Origin: Nitrosomonas sp. Nm34
GTDB taxonomy: Bacteria; Pseudomonadota; Gammaproteobacteria; Burkholderiales; Nitrosomonadaceae
Direction of reading: 5' to 3'
Assembly: GCF_900113925.1 (NCBI RefSeq)
Contig: NZ_FORD01000001.1
Location: 1 to 64,000, forward strand
Length of the DNA stretch: 64,000 bases
Of this stretch, positions 1 through 10,163 are shown in pieces. The position numbers and the translations under genes were made by a program. Position 1 is the first letter of the stretch; each line of letters opens with the position of its first letter. The notes under the pieces were generated by a model. It was given only the letters and a program-made list of their open reading frames with translations, did no database searches and was not told the DNA's origin.

Positions 1-72
1 GCTTACACCTTTCGCGAGAAGAAACCCTCACTTAATATCAGGCTCCCTCAAGCTCTTCCAGTCGTGATTTGA
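1..72 (+). CDS. IS982 transposase, C-terminal end (partial)
   Basis: The last 23 codons of an IS982-type DDE transposase, reading [12 protein letters not shown] and ending PQALPVVI before TGA. The frame enters from outside the window. It matches the end of the copy at 56533-57408 with a few substitutions. Whether this copy is intact cannot be judged, because only the tail is visible; the two other copies in the window are both dead. Confidence 0.8.
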   Translation, partial: AYTFREKKPSLNIRLPQALPVVI

Positions 73-97
73 TGATTCTTATGTCGAACTCACGTTA
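1..97 (+). mobile_element. IS982-family element, right end
   Basis: Nearly identical to the last ~95 bp of the more complete copy at 56433-57432: the same transposase C-terminus followed by the terminal sequence CTTATGTCGAACTCACGTT (about 78-96). That sequence is the reverse complement of the left ends at 48232 and 56433. The rest of the element lies upstream of the window. The element abuts a truncated carboxylate-amine ligase gene, so it appears to have inserted into that gene. Confidence 0.85.
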
Positions 98-452
98 AAT
101 AGCCTGCATCCTTCTCCATTTTCAGATAGCGCGGCAGCGGGGTAAACAAGGCGAGTTCCTTATCAAAGGGATGAGTTCCGGCAGAACCCAGCTCCATTCC
201 CAGCATGAGACAGGTCTGTTTCACTTGTTTGACAAGTTGGATGAGGTGTTCATGGATCTCTGCAGTATTTTCTCCGACCTTGGAAATCACCTCGACAGTA
301 TTTTGGATAAACTCCGGTTTGATATAGGGTGACTCTGGGTAACACTCGAGCAAAGGCTGGATACCGTTTATCAAATTAAGGCTTTCCTTACCGAGCAATT
401 GTAGCTCGAGTTCCACCCCGACGGTTAATGGTTTTGAGGGAACGAATTCCAA
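90..452 (-). pseudogene. Carboxylate-amine ligase (GCS2/YbdK family), truncated by IS982
   Basis: Only the N-terminal ~118 residues of a protein that is normally about 370 aa remain. The family signature VGVELELQL (residues 12-20), with the paired glutamates used in ATP/metal binding, is present. So are the later motifs AGTHP and PRYLKMEK, which align with the first third of YbdK-type glutamate-cysteine ligase-like enzymes (family knowledge). The frame runs into the IS982 terminal repeat at about position 98, and the last few residues are IS-derived. The ATG at 452 lies 7 bp after the upstream amidohydrolase stop, so the two genes formed an operon. The missing C-terminus is either beyond the element outside this window or lost. 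The product is expected to be inactive. Confidence 0.82.
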
Positions 453-459
453 AGTGACA

Positions 460-1636
460 TCAGCTCAAATAGTCTTGCGCCGTCTCCCTGATGACTTCAT
501 CGAAAAAGGCAGCTCCCACTTTCAATACTTCCTCATTGAGATTAAATTCTGGACTATGTAACGGAATATATTCATGCTCATACCGTCTTGCACCAAAGCG
601 TACATAGCAACCGGGTATCTTTTGCAGATAATAAGAAAAATCTTCTGATCCCATGCTCGGATAATCGAGGGCCATTAAGCCTGTACGCCCCACCACTTTT
701 TCAGCCGCACGATGAGCAATCTGGCTTTCCCGTGTGGTATTGACAACCGGGGGATAACCTTGGGTGATATCAATATCAATTTTGGCATTATGCAGTTCAC
801 CGATGGCTTTAGCCATACGCTTTAATCCAGTATGAATATGATCACGCACTTCGGGCAAGGTACTGCGAATCGATCCCTCCAGGATAGCCTCTTCTGCAAT
901 CACATTAGGCGCACTGCCTGCGTGAACCGTACCAATTGTCACCACGGCCGGATAAACCGGGTTAATTTCCCGTGAAACCAGGGTTTGCAGAGCCGTGATT
1001 AACAAGCCCGTAATCACGATGGCATCGGTTGCTTCATGCGGGCGCGCGCCATGTCCGCCTTTACCTTTTATATGAATTTTAAAACGATCGGACTGGGCTG
1101 TGATCACCCCATCAGCCACCATGATTTCTCCCACACGATAGTGGTGAGTTACATGCCCGCCAAATATCGCACTGACGCCTTGCAAGGAACCTGATTCCAG
1201 TACCACGCGCGCTCCACCCCCTTTTTCTTCAGCAGGTTGGAAGACAAACAATACGTGGCAAGGAGGGGGTGATGTTTTCAGCAGGGCAGCCGCACCCAAT
1301 ATCATAGTCATATGTGCATCATGGCCGCAGGCATGCATTCTACCCTGCATGCAAGAGGCAAAAGGCAAATGGGTGTTTTCGTTACCAGGCAGCGCATCCA
1401 TGTCAGCACGCAAGGCAACGACTGGTGCAACAGCATTTTTACTAAAAAGCTTACCAATCACCGCATGGCCCGGGCCAGTATAGTCGTAAGAAATGCCCAA
1501 TTTGGTTAATTGCTCTATTAATACTTTGGCCAGTCTCGATTTCCTCAAAAGCTAGTTCAGGATGGCGATGCAGCTTTCGTCTAATCTCTACCATCCACTC
1601 ATAAAGATGCTCGGATTTATATTTCTCTATCATCAT
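460..1636 (-). pseudogene. M20-family amidohydrolase (hippurate hydrolase-like), frameshifted
   Basis: This would encode a zinc-dependent M20 peptidase/amidohydrolase of about 394 aa that cleaves N-acyl amino acids or related amides in the cytoplasm. The N-terminal piece (ATG 1636, with AAGGGG just upstream) contains RRKLHRHPELAFEE. The main piece in a different frame (from about 1548 down to 460) carries RADMDALP, the metal-binding HACGHDAH and late SMGSEDFSYY motifs. The two frames overlap at about 1500-1550, where FEEIETG should continue into AKVLIEQLTKLGI, so a single-base indel separates them. A sequencing error would look the same. The neighbour downstream is IS-truncated, which suggests that the whole operon is decaying. 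Confidence 0.85.
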
Positions 1637-2271
1637 TACCACCCCTTATGAATTGGCTCTTTTTTGCCAGATGACTATCGATCTGGCTTTGCTGGCAAAC
1701 AAGGCATAGTCATAGTGAGAACGATATCCAGCCTAATTTTCCGGGTTAATTACATATTTCTCCTTCCTTTCTAATGCTTAATGGCATTAATTTATTACGA
1801 TCTTTCCGAGATTTATATTTATAAGAAGCAGTTAATCGCCGAAGATAATAGAATAATTTATTTTGTAATTAAACATCTCTAGCGAACCAATCGTTATGGG
1901 CAGGCTTATGCTGTTCCATACCATTTTGTCATTTTATTAAATTCATCCTTTTTTTCGCAATGCAATTCATTATTCTTTTAACTTTCTAAATAAGGAAAAA
2001 ACAAATATAAATAAATTCTAAATAGATCTACAATATTTTCATAAAACACAAGCTACAATGTTTCAAACTGAGCTAGAGGCATGCAAGAGCAGGTTCATTA
2101 TTTTTAACTCCATATAAGCGCTTGTCATATTATATTGCTGAGTTTTTATTTGTTATACTTAATAAGGCTTTATGTACTAGTAGTTGTTAATTACGATTTT
2201 CTCATAATAACCCAAATACATAAATTATAAGTATTTCTGGGATATTTGACCTTAAAGGAGGTTATAAAGCA
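1637..2271. other. AT-rich intergenic region between divergent genes
   Basis: About 630 bp between the broken M20 gene (minus) and the AlgE-like porin (plus). It is very AT-rich with no convincing reading frame. The only clear signal is AAAGGAGG, ending about 10 bp before the porin ATG. Promoters for both directions are expected here, but I could not pick convincing -35/-10 pairs. Confidence 0.5.
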
Positions 2272-3822
2272 ATGATGAGGAATAATAAAAAAATAATCAG
2301 CATGCTGGTCTGTTTGATTATTGGATTTCACATAGGAGGAAGCACCTCTTTCGCTGCTGAAGAGCAGATAGAAAAAGGAAAAGAAGCTAAAAAATTATTA
2401 CCTTTCAGCAAGAATGATATTCTTGCACAAGTACAAAATACGGAAACACAAAACCCCAGAACACCATCAGGTATTTTAAGATATGATAAACCCAACGGTG
2501 GTTCATTCGATGTGGAGGAATCGGTAGGACGTACTCGGTTTGACTTTGATAGACTGACCGATCTTATGGAAAACCATAAAACTCCGCTTGCTGCCATGGC
2601 GCCAGATTGGCTCAACCTGGCTATTGAACATCGGACGCGCTATGATGTGTATGATCATGGCTTTACCAGAGCCATTCCGGATGGTAATGAGCAGATTCAT
2701 CAACGGACCCGGTTCTTGTTCGAATTAAAAAATATTATCGATTGGGCCAAGTTTACGCTTGAGCTAACCGATATACGTGCGCCGCTGGCAGAACATGGAC
2801 AACAGCATAATCCAACTTTTGCTAATCATTTTGATTTTACCCAACTTCACCTTGATCTATTATCCAAGAATTTTTTAGGTACAGGTTATGGTGCTACATT
2901 TGAAGTGGGTCGCATCATTCTGGAATATGGGGAATCACGCTTGGTCGGCGGACATCGTTGGGGAACCTTCACGCCTACTTTTGATGGAATTCGATTTACT
3001 TTAGGAAACGATAAAGAGAAATGGGGCCTCCATGTATTTGGCACACGACCTGTCCAGCGTGAAGTGTCACAGTTAGACTGGAATACGCCAGAAAGCTATT
3101 TCTCGGGTGTACATATTACCAACCGTGATCTACGTTGGGCTAACGTTGATGCCTATTGGTTTCAATTAAATGAAGGTAATAACCTGAGGCAGCGTAATTT
3201 ATCCACGCCAGGTTTCAGGTTGTTTGCCAAACCTACCAAAGGTTCAATAGACTATGAAATTGAGTCGATGTATCAATTTGGGGATACCTTTGATGAAAGT
3301 ATTTTTGCCCATCGGCATCATGGAGAAGTAGGATACAGCTTTGATTCAACCCCATGGCCACTCAGGGTTATCTACCTGTTTGATTATGCTTCGGGTGATC
3401 CGGATCCAAGAAAGAATTTTGACATTCTGTACGCAAAACGCCGGGTGGAATTTGGCCCCACTGGTATGTTTGGGCCTTTTTTCCCTTCCAACCTTTTTTC
3501 ACCTGTAGGTTTTCGTATGAATCTTACGCCGGTTCCCAACGTCAGACTCATGATGTCTCATCGTGCGTATTGGTTGGCTGATAAACGTGGCCCCTTTTCC
3601 GGCTCCGGTTTGCAAGACCCAACTGGCAGGGCAGGAAGCTTTCTCGGACATATGCTGGATGTCAGCGTAGGCTGGGATCCTCAGTGGAGCTTCTTAAAAC
3701 GTGTCAGCTTTGATATAGGATTTAGCCATATCTTCAAAGGTGACTACTTTGATAAAGTTCCGAATAGTCCAGGAAGCAAAGATACTAATTATGGCTATAC
3801 AATGGCAACTATTAAGTTCTAG
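2272..3822 (+). CDS. AlgE-like outer-membrane porin (alginate export domain)
   Basis: A 516-aa exported beta-barrel protein. Residues 1-29 form a signal peptide ending SFAAEE. A charged linker follows, and from about residue 110 the sequence has the alternating aromatic/polar strands typical of the alginate_exp (AlgE) barrel, including LAIEHRTRYDVYDHGF, VGRIILEYGESRLVGGHRWG and the GYTMATIKF ending with a terminal Phe. In Pseudomonas AlgE exports alginate; distant homologues are general anion or oligosaccharide porins, so the substrate is unknown here. The start is well supported by AAAGGAGG before tandem ATGs. The gene is intact although both sides of it are decayed. Confidence 0.8.
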   Translation: MMRNNKKIISMLVCLIIGFHIGGSTSFAAEEQIEKGKEAKKLLPFSKNDILAQVQNTETQNPRTPSGILRYDKPNGGSFDVEESVGRTRFDFDRLTDLMENHKTPLAAMAPDWLNLAIEHRTRYDVYDHGFTRAIPDGNEQIHQRTRFLFELKNIIDWAKFTLELTDIRAPLAEHGQQHNPTFANHFDFTQLHLDLLSKNFLGTGYGATFEVGRIILEYGESRLVGGHRWGTFTPTFDGIRFTLGNDKEKWGLHVFGTRPVQREVSQLDWNTPESYFSGVHITNRDLRWANVDAYWFQLNEGNNLRQRNLSTPGFRLFAKPTKGSIDYEIESMYQFGDTFDESIFAHRHHGEVGYSFDSTPWPLRVIYLFDYASGDPDPRKNFDILYAKRRVEFGPTGMFGPFFPSNLFSPVGFRMNLTPVPNVRLMMSHRAYWLADKRGPFSGSGLQDPTGRAGSFLGHMLDVSVGWDPQWSFLKRVSFDIGFSHIFKGDYFDKVPNSPGSKDTNYGYTMATIKF

Positions 3823-3906
3823 GTGCCAGTTTCTGTCATTACAAAAAACTTCAAACTAACTTTCGAGAGATACTTGATTCAAATATTTGGAGAAAGGGAT
3901 CGGATC

Positions 3907-4420
3907 ATGAAGCAATTACTCTGGTTTACGGATGAACAATGGTCATGGATAGAACCGCTAATAGCGCAAAACATGCAGATACTGGAACAGACTGACGACC
4001 GGCGGACTTTGAGTAGATTGCACATGTTTCATAAAGCGGCGGCAAGATACTTCCTAGCGTCATGATACTTTCCCTCAGTCAGGCCAGCGACCACAAGGAA
4101 CAAAGCAGCCGCTCAAGATTATCTTGCTGTCATACCGCTGTCGAAGAAGTTGGTAGTCGACAAAGGATATGGCAGCAAGGCGTTCTTGATTGGCTTGCAC
4201 AACGGGGAACAATGCCTATCCTTCCGCCACGCAGAGACCAGATCATCTAATCCAGTTAAGACAAGACTACCGATAAACAAACGCGAAATGCCTTTGACAC
4301 ATCTTCTGTAGAATAAACCATCTACACCACCTCACCACTTCGACCGAAACGTCAAAATCTTCCTTATAAGTTGCTGCTTCGCGACCACCGCGGAATTAAA
4401 CATCGAACTAATCTTATTAG
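3907..4420 (+). pseudogene. IS5-family transposase remnant
   Basis: A shredded IS5-type transposase. The N-terminal piece from ATG 3907 (MKQLLWFTDEQWSWIEPLI, then DDRR) is followed after internal deletion by KLVVDKGYGSKAF at about 4145. It then continues in another frame as DWLAQRGTMPILPPR up to 4250, and FDRNVKIF appears near 4340. These are the ordered landmarks of IS5-group DDE transposases (family knowledge), but several frameshifts, stops and deletions separate them. No clear terminal inverted repeats were found. It lies directly behind the AlgE-like gene and in front of the damaged DUF2490 gene. Confidence 0.75.
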
Positions 4421-4710
4421 CCAAAAAAGTAAATTTTACGTCTATTAAGAAAATTGCGGATTATAAAATCCGATTATTATGATAGTTGCTTTTCCGCAAC
4501 AATATTCCTGGCTGTGGAATTTTATCTGTCACAATTAACACTTTCTGATATTTTCTATGGTAGGCTTCGCTCTCGAAATCTCTATTTTTTGCATCAGCGT
4601 GTTGCGCGCTCAGAAACAAAAAATAAGTTATCAAATTTATTTTTGAATGAATTAATTTTTAAAACACCTAAAAACCAGAAAGCTTCTACCAACAAAGGAA
4701 GGGAAAATAT

Positions 4711-5466
4711 ATGTTTAAGAAACTTAAATTTTATGCAGTAGCAGCTGCATTTAGTATGTTATCGGCACAGGTTCAGGCTGAAGATATCCATCAGGAATTT
4801 GGAGTCTGGGGTCAAATTATGGCTAATATCAATGTAGGCAACGTAACCGGTAACGAAAATTTAAAAAATTGGCGACTATGGCTTGAAGGTCAGGGGCGTT
4901 TTGCCAATGATCCGATTCAGTTTTCTCAAGCCATTATCCGCCCAGGTATTGGTTATGCCCTTAATGATAAGATTACTATTTGGGGTGGTTATGCCTGGGT
5001 TCCGACCTCTAAACCATTTGCCAACCCGAATGGAGGGAGAGATTTTGATGAGCACTGAATCTGGCAACAACTCATCTATAATGATTCTTTCTCATGGGGT
5101 AAATTACAATGGCGTAGCCGCTTTGAGCAGCGTTTTTTTGATCAGGATATTCCCGAACCTGGTCCCAATCATGTAGCTTATCGGTTCCGCCAGTTAGTAA
5201 AATTTTCGTTTCCAATGGCCCAAATTCACGAGAATCTAAGTTTTATAGTGCAGGATGAATTGTTTATCAATATGGCCACTGCTCATAAGGGCTGGATTAC
5301 AAAAGGCTTTGATCAGAACAGGGGCTTCGTTGGGTTAGGCTGGAAATTCAATAAAATGGCCACGGGGGAAATTGGTTATATGAATCAGCTTATTAATAGA
5401 CCATGGAGCGCCCGACCGGATCAAATGGAGCATAATCTGATCGTCAATCTGTTTCTAACCCTCTAA
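4711..5466 (+). pseudogene. DUF2490 family outer-membrane protein with in-frame stop
   Basis: One continuous frame of 251 codons, interrupted once by TGA at 5056-5058 (codon 116) between FDEH and IWQQL. Homologues read ENRIWQQL-like sequence here, so a CGA-to-TGA change of an arginine codon is likely. Residues 1-23 are a signal peptide (VQAED). The remainder has the DUF2490 pattern NWRLWLEGQGRF, then RPGIGYALND, then WGGYAW. It is probably a beta-barrel protein of unknown role. A ribosome-binding site (AAAGGAAGGG) precedes the ATG, and the last strand ends NLFLTL. Apart from the single stop it looks intact, so it is a recent pseudogene or a sequencing error. Confidence 0.8.
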
Positions 5467-5481
5467 GAAACTAAATATTCA

Positions 5482-5512
5482 CCCTTATGCCTGGGTAATT
5501 CAGGTATAAGGG
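5482..5512. terminator. Hairpin between convergent DUF2490 and ychF
   Basis: Inverted repeat CCCTTATGCCTG / CAGGTATAAGGG with a 7-nt loop, one internal mismatch and AT-rich flanks. It sits midway between the ends of two convergent genes. It is a plausible bidirectional terminator, but T-runs are weak. Confidence 0.5.
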
Positions 5513-5556
5513 AATTCTATTATGTAATTTTCAGGCGATGGTAAAAGAGAAGTAAT

Positions 5557-6648
5557 CTACACATTGAAGCGGAAATGAATGACATCACCATCATGAACAA
5601 TGTATTCCTTACCCTCTAGGCGCATTTTCCCAGCCTCTTTAGCACCTTGCTCACCGTTATAAGCAACAAAGTCATCATAAGCGATGACTTCGGCACGGAT
5701 AAAACCTCTTTCAAAATCAGTATGAATTACACCAGCCGCTTGGGGAGCAGTATCTCCTTTGTGAATGGTCCATGCTCGCACTTCCTTGACACCGGCAGTG
5801 AAATAAGTCTGAAGCCCGAGTAGCTGATAAGCAGCACGAATCAAGCGGTTTAGGCCCGGTTCTTCCAGATGAATATCAGCCAGAAATATTTGCTTGTCTT
5901 CATCGGACAGATCTGCGATTTCTGCTTCGAGAGCCGCACAGATTGCTACAACAGGGGCTCCTTCCTGTGCCGCATATTCATGAATACTTTGCAGTAATGG
6001 ATTATTTTCAAAACCATCATCCGCAACATTTGCGACATATATAACGGGCTTTGAGGTCAGCAGACACAATGGCTTTACTAGCGGTTGCTGCTCTTTCTCT
6101 AAAGTCAGACTGCGCGCGGGCCGGCCTTGATCAAGATGGGTATGTAATTTTTCCAGTAGACTCACACATCGGATACTTTCCTTGTTACCTGATTTAGCCA
6201 GCTTGGCTTCTCGTTGTAGTGCCTTCTCCACTGTTGCCATATCAGACAATGCAAGTTCAGTTTGAATAACTTCAATATCCGAAATGGGATCGACCTTTCC
6301 TGCCACATGAACTACGTTGTCATCAGCAAAACAACGCACCATATGCACAATACCATCCGTTTCACGGATATTTGCCAGAAATTTGTTGCCTAGTCCCTCA
6401 CCTTTAGAGGCACCCGCTACCAGACCCGCAATATCAACAAATTCCACAATAGCAGGTTGTACTTTCTGGGGCTTAACAATTTCACTCAGTTTTTTGAGAC
6501 GCGGATCGGGAACTTCGACAACGCCAATATTCGGATCAATCGTACAAAAGGGGTAATTTTCCGCAGCAATACCGGCTTTGGTGAGTGCGTTAAAAAGTGT
6601 GGATTTACCCACATTAGGGAGACCAACGATACCGCACTTCAGGCTCAT
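5557..6648 (-). CDS. Redox-regulated ATPase YchF (OBG family)
   Basis: A 363-aa protein, the usual length for YchF. The P-loop GLPNVGKST is at residues 9-17 and VDIAG forms the G3 region. YANVAD-type sequence replaces the NKxD specificity motif, which is why this OBG protein prefers ATP (family knowledge). A central coiled-coil segment follows, and the C-terminal TGS domain contains [16 protein letters not shown]. It binds ribosomes and affects translation and oxidative-stress responses. It is the last gene of the prs-rplY-pth-ychF group, 60 bp after pth. Confidence 0.97.
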   Translation of the reverse strand: MSLKCGIVGLPNVGKSTLFNALTKAGIAAENYPFCTIDPNIGVVEVPDPRLKKLSEIVKPQKVQPAIVEFVDIAGLVAGASKGEGLGNKFLANIRETDGIVHMVRCFADDNVVHVAGKVDPISDIEVIQTELALSDMATVEKALQREAKLAKSGNKESIRCVSLLEKLHTHLDQGRPARSLTLEKEQQPLVKPLCLLTSKPVIYVANVADDGFENNPLLQSIHEYAAQEGAPVVAICAALEAEIADLSDEDKQIFLADIHLEEPGLNRLIRAAYQLLGLQTYFTAGVKEVRAWTIHKGDTAPQAAGVIHTDFERGFIRAEVIAYDDFVAYNGEQGAKEAGKMRLEGKEYIVHDGDVIHFRFNV

Positions 6649-6708
6649 AATCTGATTATTATTGAAATTCTAGTAAACGGGAAAATACACAGAATAAAAA
6701 GTATAACT

Positions 6709-7287
6709 TTATAATTCTTTTTGTTTTGTGTGCAATTTATGCATGGCAGCAGTATAGTCACCACTTGCAATGAGCGGCCAAATAACCAGACTTCGCTGAA
6801 TAGCGTCATCAATCAATAAAGCTTCTTCTTTTCGAGGTGGATGCAATACATAATCCACTACCTCATTTTTATTCCCTGGATGGCCGACTCCAATTCGCAG
6901 TCGCCAGAAATCCTGGGTGGCCAGACGTGTGATAATATCCTTTAAACCATTATGACCTCCTGCACCCCCACCTAATTTTAATTTGGCAGTTCCAGGAGGT
7001 AAATCCAGTTCGTCATAAACGACCAATAACTGGTGAGGGGAGATCTTATAAAAACGTGATAAAGCTGCCACGGCCATTCCACTTGCATTCATGTATGTCT
7101 GCGGTTTAAGTAGCCAGAATTGCTCATTATCAAACACAACATTTGCACACAGACCATGGAACTTAACTTCAGATTTGAATGTGATGCTCAATTGTTCTGC
7201 CAAACGACAGAGCCAGTGAAATCCAGCATTATGTCGCGTAGCAGCGTATTTTTCTCCAGGATTACCCAGTCCTACAATGAGTTTCAT
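6709..7287 (-). CDS. Peptidyl-tRNA hydrolase
   Basis: 192 aa, normal length. It recycles tRNA by hydrolysing the ester between peptide and tRNA on drop-off products. The sequence has the N-terminal GLGNPGEKY, the catalytic His in RHNAGF (His19) and the catalytic Asp in VVYDELDLPPG, followed by the glycine-rich GGGAGGHNGLKDI loop. It lies between rplY and ychF, as in most Betaproteobacteria. Confidence 0.97.
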   Translation of the reverse strand: MKLIVGLGNPGEKYAATRHNAGFHWLCRLAEQLSITFKSEVKFHGLCANVVFDNEQFWLLKPQTYMNASGMAVAALSRFYKISPHQLLVVYDELDLPPGTAKLKLGGGAGGHNGLKDIITRLATQDFWRLRIGVGHPGNKNEVVDYVLHPPRKEEALLIDDAIQRSLVIWPLIASGDYTAAMHKLHTKQKEL

Positions 7288-7367
7288 TGTTTACTCGGTT
7301 TGATTGCACAACAATAATTTTCTATCAATCCAGATACGTTCATCAGCGACTTCTTAAGTTGGAAAAG

Positions 7368-7403
7368 GGAAATACAGAAGAGATTAGCTTATCCTGTATT
7401 TCC
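7368..7403 (-). terminator. Hairpin between rplY and pth
   Basis: A perfect 10-bp inverted repeat GGAAATACAG / CTGTATTTCC around a 16-nt loop, in the 152-bp gap after rplY. In the minus direction it is followed by CCTTTTCC. It could be an attenuating terminator behind rplY; the T-run is weak. Confidence 0.4.
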
Positions 7404-7439
7404 GATTTATGCTGGATATTTATTTGACCTATTTAAGAA

Positions 7440-8036
7440 TTAACTCGTACTACTTTCTTCAGCCGCACCCCGCTGAACAATGAGAATAGCCACTGGTAAG
7501 TTATCACCTTTGAGCAATGCAGGAATTTCCACATTCTCAGGTAACTGGAGATCGCTTAGATGCAAAGTACTGCCTGCAGCCATTTCTGATAAGTCAACGG
7601 TAATATATTCAGGCAAATCTTGAGGAAAACACGATATATCTACTTCAGTGAGCACATGACTAACCATGCCCCCTGCTAGTTTTACTCCGGGTGAAAGTTC
7701 AGCATTAATGAAATGCAGCGGGACTTTCATGTGTATCTTTTTATCCGTATCAACGCGCTGAAAATCTACATGAAGTACCTGTGGTTTGTAAGGATGCATT
7801 TGTACATCACGCAACAATACTTGCTCCTTGACACCATCGACCTTTAACGATAGAACAGAGGCGTGAAACGCCTCCAGTTTGAGCTTATAGAATAAATTAT
7901 TATGGTCTAATTCGATAGATTGTGCAGCTCCCTCTCCACCATAAACCACCCCAGGAACTTTACCCTCCACACGCAGGCGGCGGCTCGCACCTTTGCCCTG
8001 CAATGTACGCTTATTAGCATCAATTTCAATTTGCAT
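7440..8036 (-). CDS. 50S ribosomal protein L25/general stress protein Ctc
   Basis: 198 aa, the long L25 (TL5/CTC) form. Residues 1-90 are the 5S rRNA-binding L25 domain ([20 protein letters not shown], then HVDFQRV). Residues about 100-185 form the beta-rich TL5 C-terminal domain ([12 protein letters not shown]). The C-terminus is acidic/serine-rich. It follows prs by 63 bp and is presumably co-transcribed with it. Confidence 0.96.
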   Translation of the reverse strand: MQIEIDANKRTLQGKGASRRLRVEGKVPGVVYGGEGAAQSIELDHNNLFYKLKLEAFHASVLSLKVDGVKEQVLLRDVQMHPYKPQVLHVDFQRVDTDKKIHMKVPLHFINAELSPGVKLAGGMVSHVLTEVDISCFPQDLPEYITVDLSEMAAGSTLHLSDLQLPENVEIPALLKGDNLPVAILIVQRGAAEESSTS

Positions 8037-8099
8037 TTCAATTCTCCAAAATAAGATTTATCCGCGACCAGATAAACCAAAAATAAAAACTATCATTAT

Positions 8100-9050
8100 T
8101 TATTCCATAAATAATGAGCTCAATGAACTCTCATTACTTATGCGTACCAGGGACTCACCCAGCAAGCTTGCAACACTTAACTGACAAATTCGATCACATG
8201 CTTTGGCATTATCACGTAATGGAATCGTATCAGTAACTACTAATTTATCCAGTTTAGACTCTGAAATGCGCTCCACTGCGTTACCAGAGAGTACTGCATG
8301 CGTAGAATAGGCAACGACACTTGCAGCCCCTTCCTCTTTTAAAGCTCTGGCAGCTTCGCATAGCGTATTCGCCGTATCTACCATGTCATCTATGATGACA
8401 CAAGTACGCCCCTCAACTTCACCGATGATATTCATTACGATAGATTCATTTGGCTTAGGGCGACGCTTATCGATAATCGCAAGATCGCACTCTAAGCGTT
8501 TTGCCAAATGTCTCGCTCGTACCACCCCGCCCACATCAGGCGATACGACGGTCAGGTCTTGATAATTATGTTTCCAAATATCGCCTAGCAATATAGGCAT
8601 ACCGTAAATATTATCCACGGGTATATCGAAAAAACCCTGGATCTGATCAGAGTGCAAATCCATTGTCAAAAGTCGATCTACTCCAACAGTGGTAAGCATA
8701 TTCGCAACTACTTTGGCTGTAATTGGCACACGCGCCGAGCGCGGCCTTCTATCCTGGCGCGCATAACCAAAATAGGGAATTGCAGCGGTAATACGTCCTG
8801 CTGAAGCACGCTTTAAAGCATCTACAATGACCAATATTTCCATCAGGCTGTCATTGGTAGGTGCACAAGTAGATTGCAAAACAAACACATCCTTGCCACG
8901 CACATTTTCAAGAAGCTCTACCATGATCTCGCCATCACTGAAACGAGAAACCGTTGCTCGTCCTAAATGAATATTGAGATACTTGACCACGTCCTGGGCC
9001 AGTTGTGGATTGGCTGTGCCAGTAAAAACCATCAAGCTATCATAAGACAT
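8100..9050 (-). CDS. Ribose-phosphate pyrophosphokinase
   Basis: 316 aa, class I PRPP synthase, which makes PRPP from ribose-5-phosphate and ATP for purine, pyrimidine, histidine, tryptophan and NAD synthesis. It shows the ATP-loop sequence YARQDRR, the substrate-binding [17 protein letters not shown] and the PRPP-binding motif [13 protein letters not shown]. Its position between tRNA-Gln and rplY is the classic betaproteobacterial arrangement. Confidence 0.97.
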   Translation of the reverse strand: MSYDSLMVFTGTANPQLAQDVVKYLNIHLGRATVSRFSDGEIMVELLENVRGKDVFVLQSTCAPTNDSLMEILVIVDALKRASAGRITAAIPYFGYARQDRRPRSARVPITAKVVANMLTTVGVDRLLTMDLHSDQIQGFFDIPVDNIYGMPILLGDIWKHNYQDLTVVSPDVGGVVRARHLAKRLECDLAIIDKRRPKPNESIVMNIIGEVEGRTCVIIDDMVDTANTLCEAARALKEEGAASVVAYSTHAVLSGNAVERISESKLDKLVVTDTIPLRDNAKACDRICQLSVASLLGESLVRISNESSLSSLFME

Positions 9051-9195
9051 GGCTAATAGTTCCCTGCTATGAACTGGATACTGAAAAACACAGAACCCCT
9101 TGGTAATACAAAGCTTGCCACATAATTATAAATTTATATGCTCTGATTTAAACCAGAAAACCGGTTACTTGAAATCGCTTCTGATCTATGAATAC

Positions 9196-9270
9196 TGGCT
9201 GGGGAGGTAGGGATCGAACCTACGAATGCCGGAATCAAAATCCGGTGCCTTACCACTTGGCGACTCCCCA
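9196..9270 (-). tRNA. tRNA-Gln (anticodon TTG)
   Basis: Read on the minus strand, it forms a complete cloverleaf. The acceptor stem is TGGGGAG/CTCCCCA, the anticodon stem-loop is CCGGA-TTTTGAT-TCCGG with TTG at positions 34-36, and the T-arm contains GGTTCGATCC. Discriminator G and an encoded CCA end at 9196. It sits between ispE and prs, its usual place in this lineage. Confidence 0.97.
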
Positions 9271-9276
9271 AATTCA

Positions 9277-10119
9277 TTACTCTTCTAAAAATTTTTGCAA
9301 TGGGTGATAACTCAACCCCTCTGCAACAAAACCACTCATTCCCTCGGGCAATTGCTGAAAAGCATACTTCGCTGCCCGTTCGTTTGCAAATTCTGCAAAT
9401 ACACAAGCACCCGAACCACTCATTGCGACCAATGTCGTGTTATTTAATTGCTTCAGCCACTGCAAATATCTTGCCACAACTGGATACATCTGGCAAACCA
9501 CTGTTTCAAGATCATTACGTCCCTGCCAGGGGGAAAAGGGCGGTATTGTGATAGGATTTGTATTCCGTGTCAATTCCTTGCTTGAAAAAATTTGTCCTGT
9601 TGAAATATGTACCGAGGGTGTTAACACCAAATACCAGGCTGGTGGTAAAGCAATCGATGAAAGTTTTTCGCCTATCCCTTCTGCAAAGGCATTCTCACCA
9701 TAGATAAATACTGGAACATCCGCACCCAACTCTAACCCTAACTCCATCAAGCGCGCCCTATTCCAATTCAATCCCCATAAACGATTAAGTACAAGCAAGG
9801 TCGTTGCTGCATCGGAACTGCCTCCTCCTAACCCGCCCCCCATCGGAATGTGTTTTTCCAGAAATATTTCTACTCCAAGATTTATATGGCTTCTTTGCTG
9901 CAGCAATTTTGCCGCACGCACACACAAATTATTTTCTTCTGGTACGCCAGGAGTAGGCGTACGCAATTTGATAACAAAATCATCTCTTAAAACAAAACTC
10001 AGCTGATCCGCAAAATCTATCAACCTAAAGACCGTTTGCAATAGATGATATCCGTCTTCCCGGCGTCCCACCACATGCAAAAACAAATTAAGCTTGGCAG
10101 GTGCGTGAAAGGTTTGCAT
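9277..10119 (-). CDS. 4-diphosphocytidyl-2-C-methyl-D-erythritol kinase
   Basis: 280 aa GHMP kinase of the MEP isoprenoid pathway, phosphorylating CDP-ME at the 2-hydroxyl. The N-terminus APAKLNLFLHVVGRREDGYH is the substrate-binding signature, PMGGGLGGGSSDAA is the GHMP ATP-binding loop, and MSGSGACVF is the C-terminal glycine motif. It starts 44 bp after lolB. Confidence 0.97.
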   Translation of the reverse strand: MQTFHAPAKLNLFLHVVGRREDGYHLLQTVFRLIDFADQLSFVLRDDFVIKLRTPTPGVPEENNLCVRAAKLLQQRSHINLGVEIFLEKHIPMGGGLGGGSSDAATTLLVLNRLWGLNWNRARLMELGLELGADVPVFIYGENAFAEGIGEKLSSIALPPAWYLVLTPSVHISTGQIFSSKELTRNTNPITIPPFSPWQGRNDLETVVCQMYPVVARYLQWLKQLNNTTLVAMSGSGACVFAEFANERAAKYAFQQLPEGMSGFVAEGLSYHPLQKFLEE

Positions 10120-10163
10120 GTTTGCTTGAATTTTCTATTATATCTTTTAGAAAGAGAACGCTA

